Shown piece by piece: positions 42,510 to 50,296 of a DNA stretch of 64,000 bases. The stretch is taken from contig NZ_QUOT01000001.1 of assembly GCF_003390375.1 (NCBI RefSeq), positions 496,001 through 560,000 on the forward strand, read 5' to 3'. Numbering within the stretch: the stretch's first letter is position 1; each line of letters starts with the position of its first letter. The notes beneath the pieces were generated by a model. The model was not told the origin of the DNA, made no database searches, and saw only the letters and a list, made by a program, of their open reading frames with translations. Origin of the DNA: Thalassotalea euphylliae (GTDB lineage Bacteria > Pseudomonadota > Gammaproteobacteria > Enterobacterales > Alteromonadaceae). Both the position numbers and the translations under genes were made by a program.

Positions 42510-43991
42510 ATGAATAGAAAAGAGCAAAACAAACCTAAAAGTTACACCGAGCAACAGCCGACCATTCTTTGGCACGACTACGAAACATGGGGCGTTAGCC
42601 CAAAATATGACAAACCTTCGCAATTTGCGGCAATACGCACCGATTTAGACCTTAACATTATCGGTGAACCAGAAGTATTCTATTGCCAGCCACCTGCTGA
42701 TTATTTACCAAACCCAGAAGCTGCTTTAGTCACCGGAATTACGCCGCAAAAAGCGATGTCTGAGGGGCTACCTGAAGCGGAATTCGCTGATCGCATTCAC
42801 GCCCTATTCTCAGCACCTAATACTTGTGTGGCTGGCTATAACAATATTCGTTTTGATGACGAAGTTACCCGCTATCTGCTCTATCGTAATTTTTACGACC
42901 CATACGCTCGTGAGTGGCAAAACGGTAATAGCCGCTGGGATATCATTGATATGGTTCGCGCTTGTTATGCATTGCGTCCAGAGGGTATTGAATGGCCCAA
43001 AGTCACAGACGGAGAAACAGGTGAAGAACGCATCAGCTTTCGTTTAGAACTATTAACCGCCGCTAATGGTATCAGTCATGAAGCAGCGCATGATGCAATG
43101 AGCGATGTATACGCCACAATTGCCATGGCCAAACTTATTAAAGAAAAACAGCCTAAGCTCTACCACTTTTTGTTTGGTCTGCGTAATAAAAAACAAGTGG
43201 CCGAGCTGATTGATGTGTATAACATGACCCCAGTTGTACACACCTCAAGCAAGATTTCATCACAGCACGGTTGCACCAGCTGGTTTGCCCCATTAGCTTA
43301 CCACCCAACCAATAAAAATGCGGTTATTGCAATAGATTTAGCGCGTGATCCACAGCCACTATTTGACTTAAGTGCTCAGCAGATCAAAGAAAGACTGTAT
43401 ACACGCTATAGTGATTTAGCTGAGGACGAACTGCCGATCCCGCTTAAACTGATTCATATCAACAAATGTCCTGTGATAGCGCCAGCGAAAACACTCTTGC
43501 CGGAAAATGCAGCTCGATTAGCCATACCACGCGAGAAGTGCTTAGCGAACCTAGCCAAGCTAAAAGAGCACCGCGAGATAATAGATAAGCTTAATGATGT
43601 TTTTGCGCCCGACTATGATGAAAGTGAACAAATAGATGCGGAACACGCGTTATATGGCGGTGCTTTTTTCTCTGAAGCCGATAAAGCGCAGATGGCAGTT
43701 TTACATGGCCTCACACCTGAGCAATTGGCTCAGCATCAATTTGAATTTCAAGATGAGCGTTTGCCCGTTATGCTGTTTCGCTATCGCGCGAGAAACTACC
43801 CATACACCTTATCTGCCGAAGAAAAGCAAAAATGGCAGCAATACTGCCAAGACAAAATTCAATTTGGTGGTAAAGGCATACTCAGTGCCGATGAATTTAT
43901 GATCCGGTTAGAAAACTTAGTACATGAGCACGAAGACAACGCTGGAAAGATGTCAGTTTTAAAAGCACTTTATCAATATTTACAGCAGTAA
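42510..43991 (+). CDS. sbcB: exodeoxyribonuclease I
   Basis: A 493-residue 3'-5' single-strand DNA exonuclease. The DEDDh nuclease core shows Asp and Glu in LWHDYETWG, Asp in NNIRFDDE and the His/Asp of AAHDAMSDVYATI; the SH3-like and helical C-terminal regions follow, and the length matches the family. It acts in recombination and mismatch repair. The ATG at 42510 starts the conserved N-terminus; an in-frame ATG at 42501 would add three residues. Confidence 0.93.
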   Translation: MNRKEQNKPKSYTEQQPTILWHDYETWGVSPKYDKPSQFAAIRTDLDLNIIGEPEVFYCQPPADYLPNPEAALVTGITPQKAMSEGLPEAEFADRIHALFSAPNTCVAGYNNIRFDDEVTRYLLYRNFYDPYAREWQNGNSRWDIIDMVRACYALRPEGIEWPKVTDGETGEERISFRLELLTAANGISHEAAHDAMSDVYATIAMAKLIKEKQPKLYHFLFGLRNKKQVAELIDVYNMTPVVHTSSKISSQHGCTSWFAPLAYHPTNKNAVIAIDLARDPQPLFDLSAQQIKERLYTRYSDLAEDELPIPLKLIHINKCPVIAPAKTLLPENAARLAIPREKCLANLAKLKEHREIIDKLNDVFAPDYDESEQIDAEHALYGGAFFSEADKAQMAVLHGLTPEQLAQHQFEFQDERLPVMLFRYRARNYPYTLSAEEKQKWQQYCQDKIQFGGKGILSADEFMIRLENLVHEHEDNAGKMSVLKALYQYLQQ

Positions 43992-44169
43992 GTTTGGCAA
44001 TTGAAAGCGAGATTCAAGCTTTCAATTACCACTAAAGTGATAGCTGAGTGTTCTAGGATTTCACTCAGCTATTTTTACGCTACCTAAGCTATTATTCTAC
44101 TTGCTTAATTTTACCTTTTTCAGCAAGTAGACTTTCAATAGTATGCCTTTTTACGGCGTTAAAACATCG

Positions 44170-45036
44170 TTACTTTTTATAACGCGATATCAAACTCGAT
44201 GTATCCCAACGATTACCGCCACCCGTTTGAATTTCTTGATAAAAACCATCAACCATTTCGGTCATTGGCAATTGTGTGCCATTTTTCTTTGCTTCAGCAA
44301 AAGCGATGGATAAATCTTTACGCATCCAATCAACCGCAAAGCCAAAATCGTATTCACCCGCAAACATCGTTTTATAGCGATTTTCCATTTGCCATGAACC
44401 TGCGGCTCCTTTTGAAATTGTCTCAACCAGCAAGTCTGGATCTAAGCCAGCATTTTCAGCAAAAGTAAAGGCTTCAGCAAGCCCCTGAACAACACCAGCG
44501 ATACAAATTTGATTAACCATTTTCGCCAGTTGACCACTTCCTACTTCACCCATTAATTGCGTGAACCGCGAGTATGCAGCCATAACAGGCTTCGCTGTTT
44601 GATAAGTTGCCTGATCGCCCCCTAACATCACAGTCAACACACCATTGTCTGCGCCAGCTTGACCACCTGAGACAGGTGCATCCAAAAAGCCTACATTTTG
44701 GGTTTTTGCATGCTGTGCTAATTCTCGCGCTAGCTCTGCGGATGCGGTTGTATGATCAACTAGAATTGAGCCCGCTGGCATGCCAGCCAAAGCACCATCA
44801 TCACCTAAACAAACTGAGCGAACATCATCATCGTTTCCAACACACGTAAACACAATGTCACAGCCAGTTGCTGTTTGTTTAGGCGTCGTAAAGCATGCTC
44901 CGCCAAATTCCTCAACCCACTGCTCAGCTTTTGAATGGGTGCGGTTGTATACATTTACTTGATGGCCTGCTTTTGCTAAGTGGCCAGCCATCGGATACCC
45001 CATAACCCCTAAGCCAATAAATGCTACATTTGCCAT
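44170..45036 (-). CDS. NAD(P)-dependent beta-hydroxyacid dehydrogenase (3-hydroxyisobutyrate dehydrogenase-like)
   Basis: A 288-residue dehydrogenase. The N-terminal Rossmann motif is GLGVMGYPMAGHL (residues 8-20), NRTHSK after strand 2 suggests NADP preference, the substrate motif is DAPVSGGQAGA and the catalytic Lys lies in GSGQLAKMVNQ. Possible substrates are 3-hydroxyisobutyrate, tartronate semialdehyde or glyoxylate-type acids; these cannot be separated by eye. A perfect 32-bp palindrome lies 33 bases before its start. Confidence 0.87.
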   Translation of the reverse strand: MANVAFIGLGVMGYPMAGHLAKAGHQVNVYNRTHSKAEQWVEEFGGACFTTPKQTATGCDIVFTCVGNDDDVRSVCLGDDGALAGMPAGSILVDHTTASAELARELAQHAKTQNVGFLDAPVSGGQAGADNGVLTVMLGGDQATYQTAKPVMAAYSRFTQLMGEVGSGQLAKMVNQICIAGVVQGLAEAFTFAENAGLDPDLLVETISKGAAGSWQMENRYKTMFAGEYDFGFAVDWMRKDLSIAFAEAKKNGTQLPMTEMVDGFYQEIQTGGGNRWDTSSLISRYKK

Positions 45037-45068
45037 GCTCTCTCCTAACTAAAAATCATCAAACGAAT

Positions 45069-45100
45069 AGCAAACGTAATTATCGATAATTACGTTTGCT
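45069..45100. promoter_or_regulatory. perfect 32-bp palindrome
   Basis: Each half is 16 bases (AGCAAACGTAATTATC and its complement) with no spacer. It lies between the divergent dehydrogenase and glutathione peroxidase genes, close to the dehydrogenase start. A regulator-binding site is the likely role. Confidence 0.6.
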
Positions 45101-45327
45101 TTGTCAGTGTTATATCAACCAGTATATTACTGAAAATTAAGCTGTATTAGTATCAATCTATTCAATAAATACGGGTGAACTCAAAGGGTGCAACTCACCA
45201 CAAATAAATTTATTTTTATAACAATATAAAGTGAACTTTATCTTTTATATTACGTAAGCTTATATTGCGTGCAACTTAATTATGCACAACAATATTAACA
45301 AGTTACTACTTTCAAAAAGGAAATAAT

Positions 45328-45810
45328 ATGTCGTCTTCTGTATATGACTACAACGCCCAAGACTATCGTGGTGAAAACGTATCGCTTAAAGAATACGAAG
45401 GTAAGGTTCTACTGATTGTAAACACGGCAAGTGCTTGTGGATTCACGCCACAGTATGAAGGTTTACAAGCACTTTACGAAAAATATAAAGATCAGGGTCT
45501 AGAAATTCTGGCATTCCCTTGTAATCAATTTAAAGAGCAAGAAAAAGGCAGTAACGAAGAGATAAAATCATTCTGCGATTTACACTTTAATATTCAGTTT
45601 CCTTTGTTTGCCAAAATTGATGTTAATGGCGACAACGCCCACCCACTTTACAAGCACTTAAAACAAGCAGCTCCCGGTATTTTAGGTAGCCAAGGTATCA
45701 AGTGGAATTTCACTAAATTCTTAGTTGGCCGCGATGGCAAAGTCATTCAGCGTTATTCAACAATGACTAAGCCTAAAGCGATAGAGCCAGCGATTAAGGC
45801 CTTACTGTAG
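45328..45810 (+). CDS. glutathione peroxidase family protein
   Basis: A 160-residue thioredoxin-fold peroxidase. The peroxidatic Cys37 lies in VNTASACGFT, the Gln of the active-site triad in FPCNQFKEQE and the Trp in IKWNFTKFLV; the length fits the family. It reduces hydroperoxides in the cytosol, probably with thioredoxin or glutathione. AAAGGAAA precedes the ATG by about 7 bases. An OhrR-like peroxide sensor gene follows on the same strand beyond a repeat element, which fits a peroxide-response pair. Confidence 0.94.
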   Translation: MSSSVYDYNAQDYRGENVSLKEYEGKVLLIVNTASACGFTPQYEGLQALYEKYKDQGLEILAFPCNQFKEQEKGSNEEIKSFCDLHFNIQFPLFAKIDVNGDNAHPLYKHLKQAAPGILGSQGIKWNFTKFLVGRDGKVIQRYSTMTKPKAIEPAIKALL

Positions 45811-45813
45811 CTA

Positions 45814-46024
45814 ATACCAATTTCAATAAAAACTTGATCATTCTGGCTGGTTAAAACGCTCATCAACTGCGTTGTTATTTTTGAAATTAGAACAACTAAT
45901 TACCCAAAATTAACGCCTTGCCTACATGGATGTAGGTACTTAGGGTTTACTGGGAGCATAAAACCTGTGTTTATGAACCTTTTTCCTACGCCATAATTGA
46001 CCAACTCATTAATTCAATTGGTAT
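45814..46024. repeat. MITE-like repeat with imperfect terminal inverted repeats
   Basis: The ends read ATACCAATT and AATTGGTAT, and imperfect complementarity continues for about 35 bases inward (for example ACTTGATCATTCTGGC against the complement of the right arm). The interior has no gene but holds CTACATGGATGTAG. It lies between the peroxidase and OhrR-like genes. Only one copy was noticed in this window. Confidence 0.5.
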
Positions 46025-46041
46025 AAAAAACGAAAAAAGTA

Positions 46042-46482
46042 ATGAGTGACAACTTAAAACTAGAAAAACAGCTTTGCTTTCGGCTGTACAGCTTAAATAA
46101 AACCATTACTAAGCTGTACAACCCATTGCTTAAGGCATTGGGGCTTACCTATCCACAATATTTAGTTATGTTGGTAATGTGGCAAGCCAAGCAAAGTGTG
46201 CCTATTAAAACCCTTTGTCAGCAACTAGAACTAGACACGGGAACTTTGTCGCCCTTGTTAAAGCGAATGGAACAAGCCAACCTGCTTGTTAGAACGCGAA
46301 GTGAACAAGATGAGCGCTCCGTGCACATTAACCTCACCAAGCAAGGGAGGCAGTTAAAACAACAAGCAGCGCAAATACCAGAAACTATGTTTTCACTAAC
46401 TGGCTTATCGATAGAAGAAGTGGTGAATTTGCAGCAAACGCTCGACAAGGTGTTAAACAACACAAAAGCACAGCTAGGTTAA
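46042..46482 (+). CDS. MarR-family regulator, OhrR-like
   Basis: A 146-residue winged-helix regulator. Its N-terminus, LEKQLCFRLYSLNKTITKLY, matches OhrR, with the redox-sensing Cys12 in position; the LGLTYPQYLVMLVMW and KTLCQQLELDTGTLSPLLKRME segments are also typical. It would repress a peroxidase gene and release it when Cys12 is oxidised by organic peroxides. No ohr gene is in the window, so the upstream glutathione peroxidase may be the target. Confidence 0.9.
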   Translation: MSDNLKLEKQLCFRLYSLNKTITKLYNPLLKALGLTYPQYLVMLVMWQAKQSVPIKTLCQQLELDTGTLSPLLKRMEQANLLVRTRSEQDERSVHINLTKQGRQLKQQAAQIPETMFSLTGLSIEEVVNLQQTLDKVLNNTKAQLG

Positions 46483-46580
46483 TACTTGCAATAAATGCGT
46501 ATAACACTTAGCTGTGCTTTTATATGTTTCGTTCGCCAATAGCAATCAAAAGCTAAACCAGTAGAACTAAGCCAGTAACG

Positions 46581-47930
46581 CTAAGCAGCAAAAAGTGTAT
46601 CGTGAAGTTGTTCAACAACCGTATTTGCATCTTGCCCTGGTATTAAAAAGCATAAGTTGTTTGAACTTGCACCGTGACAAATCATACGAATATTAAAGTC
46701 GTTAATTTTGTCAAACACACTGCTACCTAGTCCTTTAGTTGCATGAAGGTTATTACCAATTACCGCAACAAGTGACAAGCCGTGCTCAACCGACACTTCA
46801 CAAAGTTGCTCAAGTTCCGCTAACACCGAATTGTTAATCAGCGACTGTGTGCTGCCCGTTGGATTATCAAATGTCAATGCAACACTGATCTCACTGGTTG
46901 TAATCAAATCAACACTGAGCTCATGCTTGGCTAAAATTGCAAACACCTTAGCCAAGAAACCACTGGCATGTAACATCGCAGGGCTTTTCACCGTCACTAA
47001 GGTTTGTTCACGACGCAGCGCAATAGAGCGATATGTTGGTGATGAAGAAACGCTTTGCTGAATAAAAGTACCACCTTGTTCTGGCTCTTTGCTCGACCCG
47101 ACAAATACCGGAATATTTTGTCGCATAGCAGGAATAAGCGTTGCTGGGTGCAAAATTTTAGCACCAAAGGTAGCCATTTCGGCCGCCTCACCAAAGCTGA
47201 TTTCAGGAATAGCGCGAGCCTGATCAGTAATGCGTGGGTCCGTTGTAAAAATCCCGACCACGTCAGTCCAAATACTGAGATTGGTGGCATCAAGCGCTTC
47301 TGCAATTAATGCTGCACTGTAATCAGAGCCGCCACGGCCAAGCGTCGTGGTGTGCCCTAACCCATCTTGACCAATAAACCCTTGCGTAACAATCACACTG
47401 TCTTTTGTGAGTGGCGCTAAATGCTCAATAGCTTTTGTTTTAAGCGCTTCAATATCTACTACAGCTTGCCCATACAAACTGTTGGTTTTCATGACTTGGC
47501 GAATATCAAAACATTTGGCGTTAACACCAAGCTCATTAAGCACTTGAGTAAATAACGCAGAACTAAGCTGCTCACCAAAAGACAAAATCTCATCAGCATT
47601 TTTCACACTGTGCTGTTGCGCCTGAATTTCTGCTATTTCACCAAGCTGCGAGAGCTTTTCATCAACAAAATCACCAAGGTTATGATCGCCCGTAAAAGCT
47701 TCAATAATATTGAGTTGAATTTCACGAATGCTCGCGATAATTTCATTGCGCTCTGCCGCAGGTACACTCTCCTGCCCTAAACGCACTAAATGATTGGTAA
47801 CACCTGCGCTCGCCGACACCACAACAACACGATTGGCGAGATCATTTTTAATAATCGTTGCACAGCGCTCCATCGCTTGATGGTTAGCAACACTAGTTCC
47901 ACCAAATTTAGCAACAGTAAAGTTAGACAT
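46581..47930 (-). CDS. lysC: lysine-sensitive aspartate kinase (LysC type)
   Basis: A 449-residue aspartokinase, the same length as E. coli LysC. The N-terminal kinase domain has VAKFGGTSV (residues 6-14) and TTLGRGGSDYSA; two ACT domains for lysine inhibition make up the C-terminus. It phosphorylates aspartate in the first step of lysine, threonine and methionine synthesis. The start at 47930 has GGGGG just before it; a longer frame to 48002 overlaps the leader ORF and lacks conserved sequence. A lysine riboswitch upstream gives feedback at the RNA level. Confidence 0.95.
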   Translation of the reverse strand: MSNFTVAKFGGTSVANHQAMERCATIIKNDLANRVVVVSASAGVTNHLVRLGQESVPAAERNEIIASIREIQLNIIEAFTGDHNLGDFVDEKLSQLGEIAEIQAQQHSVKNADEILSFGEQLSSALFTQVLNELGVNAKCFDIRQVMKTNSLYGQAVVDIEALKTKAIEHLAPLTKDSVIVTQGFIGQDGLGHTTTLGRGGSDYSAALIAEALDATNLSIWTDVVGIFTTDPRITDQARAIPEISFGEAAEMATFGAKILHPATLIPAMRQNIPVFVGSSKEPEQGGTFIQQSVSSSPTYRSIALRREQTLVTVKSPAMLHASGFLAKVFAILAKHELSVDLITTSEISVALTFDNPTGSTQSLINNSVLAELEQLCEVSVEHGLSLVAVIGNNLHATKGLGSSVFDKINDFNIRMICHGASSNNLCFLIPGQDANTVVEQLHDTLFAA

Positions 47931-48033
47931 AAATCCCCCAATCACTAGCCCAGTCGCTAGATTCAATTGTACTTTCAAGGGTGCTTGGCAAACACGCCGC
48001 AAGTTGATTGTGGATTTTGGTGATAATGTTCAT
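47923..48033 (-). CDS. leader ORF between the lysine riboswitch and lysC
   Basis: An ATG at 48033 behind a good AGGGAGA site opens a 36-codon frame (MNIITKIHNQLAACLPSTLE..., ending DWGIYV). Its TAA stop overlaps the lysC ATG (ATGTCTAA), so ribosomes finishing it could restart on lysC. No family recognised; whether the peptide matters or only the coupling does is unknown. Confidence 0.5.
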   Translation of the reverse strand: MNIITKIHNQLAACLPSTLESTIESSDWASDWGIYV

Positions 48034-48125
48034 TAAAGGGTCTCCCTATATAGCAAAAAACTACTTACAACAAAGGAAGAGCACGGCTGAGGATATTCTG
48101 AAGCCCAAAAGCAAGACATTTTCAG

Positions 48126-48304
48126 CCAGAAGCTCTCCACCTATTTAACGATTACCTCGTTACTGGTGACAGCCTTAGGGATTCAACCCTAATGACCGAA
48201 TTTAGTTTGTCACTCAAACTAAATCCTCGGCGATAGTCCCCCTCATTAACGTATAACGGGCAGTGACCCTAACGCTAGTTACCTGGCTATCGCTCCTCTT
48301 CTGG
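48126..48304 (-). promoter_or_regulatory. lysine riboswitch (L box) upstream of lysC
   Basis: The P1 stem is CCAGAAG (complement of 48298-48304) paired with CTTCTGG (complement of 48126-48132). Between them are the conserved elements seen in E. coli lysC: AGAGGAGCG, AGGTAACTAGCG, GGGGGACTATCGCCGAGGA, AGGGTTGAATCCCT, GGCTGTCACCAG and AGGTGGAGAGCTTCTGG. Lysine binding would lower lysC expression. The expression platform lies between 48034 and 48125; no textbook terminator was seen there, so translational or Rho-type control is possible. Confidence 0.93.
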
Positions 48305-48851
48305 TGTTAGCGAGTATTTATCTTGTAAAAATTTAAAGTAAAAACTCAATAACGCCCTCATTAAACATTAATTATTCGTTGTGATCAATAGGCATTTAGA
48401 TGTCCAAACAATTGTTTGTAATATCTGATGCTAATTGCGTTGTAGATTTTCTATCTCGTATTTCATTAAAGAGAAGTGAGAAAAGGAAATCACTTTGATA
48501 GGTTGAATTAAAAGAAGTGCTTAGATAAATCATTTAAGCAAATCGTTGAACGTAACTGCCAAAGGCAACTATTCGCAGGAAGTAACTATAGTGTGAGCTG
48601 CTATGGCCTCGATACTTGCCCAGAAAAATGAACAAGTTGTGATAGCAAACAGGACAAATACGTATATTTACGCACCTTTTTGCTCACTATTAGAGCGAGC
48701 AGTAAAATCCTTCAAAAAAGCAGTTGCAAATCACATTAACTATCCTTAACATACGCCTCGCTTTCACAGAGATGCAATAAATCTCTGATAATGAACACTT
48801 CATTAGAAAGCGAAGTCGTTGGTAACCGACTCAAACTGTTACAATACTTGG
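48305..48851. other. intergenic region between lysC riboswitch and tRNA genes
   Basis: It must hold the lysC promoter on the left. On the right, TTGGTA (48819-48824) and TACAAT (48840-48845) are a weak candidate promoter for the tRNAs. No gene was recognised. Confidence 0.4.
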
Positions 48852-48928
<77 letters not shown>

Positions 48929-48991
48929 ACTCTTCGTTATAGATTCAGAAGTAAAACAATCTTGGCTCGTTTACTCAGTAAACCATTCGGA

Positions 48992-49068
<77 letters not shown>

Positions 49069-49291
49069 ACTCCTTGATTCCTAAACCTATATTACACCTA
49101 CGCATCTATACGCCACAAAATGCTCAATTAATTTCCGCTAATATAGTTACTCCAATTAAAAAAGCACTTCGCGCAAACATTGTTTTTCAATCGCCCTTTC
49201 ACAACTTAGTACTTTAATTTCCTTTTAACTTCAAAAACATCTACTGATATAGTTAGCCTTCAAAAATACGCTATGGCCTTTTAATTTTCCA

Positions 49292-50047
49292 ATGGACTTT
49301 TTTCTCTTTAAAAAAATTATTGCAGTGGTAGTTATGCCACTCAATATATCTCTTCTGTTACTGATAATCGCCGCTTTGTTTTTTAAGCTAAAACCTAAAC
49401 TGAGCAGAACATCTTTAATCGCGGGGGCGCTAATTCTTGGTATCTCTTCAATTACCCCAGTTGCAGATAAAACAATAGCGCCTTTTGAACAAACATTTGA
49501 AAGCTTTAGCCGCTCTATAAAACCAATTAGTTACATTGTTGTGCTTGGTTGTGGGCATGCGACAAATCATGCACTGCCTGCGACGTCACAACTAAAAGCC
49601 TGCTCTTTAAGGCGTTTAGTCGAAGGTATGCGAGTATTAAAGCTGCACCCTGAGGCGAAGTTAATTGTTTCAGGCTATGGACTTTACGACGAACAAACAA
49701 ACGCCGAAACAGTGCAAAAAGCCGCTATCGCGTTAGGCGTACCAAACGCAAAAATTATCGTTGAACCTTACCCAAAAGATACTCGTGAAGAAGCACAATT
49801 AATTGCGCCACGAGTAAAAGGAAAAACAACAGTTTTAGTTACCGACGCTTATCACCTGCCAAGAGCAATGAAGTATTTTGAGTTAGAAGGAGTTAAGCCA
49901 ATACCTGCGCCTGCTGGCTACTACGCTATCAACCCAGATCAGGACTTTGTTTGGCCTCATTTAGTGCCTAGTGCCAAAAACCTTCAAACCTCAAGCATTG
50001 TTTGGTATGAAACCATGGGGCGTATTTGGCAGTGGCTTGCTTACTAG
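49292..50047 (+). CDS. YdcF/ElyC-family protein (DUF218)
   Basis: A 251-residue inner-membrane protein. Two N-terminal membrane segments (about residues 8-30 and 38-56) are followed by a DUF218 domain in the periplasm with VVLGCGHATN, VSGYGLYDEQT, EPYPKDTREEA and the VTDAYHLPRAMKYFE motif. E. coli ElyC of this family is needed for envelope integrity and peptidoglycan assembly. It stands alone after the tRNAs. Confidence 0.9.
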   Translation: MDFFLFKKIIAVVVMPLNISLLLLIIAALFFKLKPKLSRTSLIAGALILGISSITPVADKTIAPFEQTFESFSRSIKPISYIVVLGCGHATNHALPATSQLKACSLRRLVEGMRVLKLHPEAKLIVSGYGLYDEQTNAETVQKAAIALGVPNAKIIVEPYPKDTREEAQLIAPRVKGKTTVLVTDAYHLPRAMKYFELEGVKPIPAPAGYYAINPDQDFVWPHLVPSAKNLQTSSIVWYETMGRIWQWLAY

Positions 50048-50296
50048 CAAGCTATAACCACTAACCTTCTTTTAACTCAGCTAAACAACCACAATAATAA
50101 CGCAGGTTAAATCGCAGTTTTGTACCTAGATATATCCTGTGTTCTGCTTAGCATTTGATTTAACACCACTAAAAGTCCGTTTACTTTATTTAGCATTTCA
50201 CATTATTATCAAAGTGTTATAGCGATTTAATTAAGCATAACTGCTAAATATATACAAAATAAAAACAACAATATTAGATAAAGGAATATCGCCCCA

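Noticed and set aside
47931..48002. Longer lysC start at 48002
   Set aside because: The extension overlaps the leader ORF, lacks conserved residues, and the shorter form has exactly the E. coli LysC length.
48034..48125. Intrinsic terminator as riboswitch expression platform
   Set aside because: A weak GGCT/AGCC pairing is present but no GC-rich stem followed by a T run; not called.
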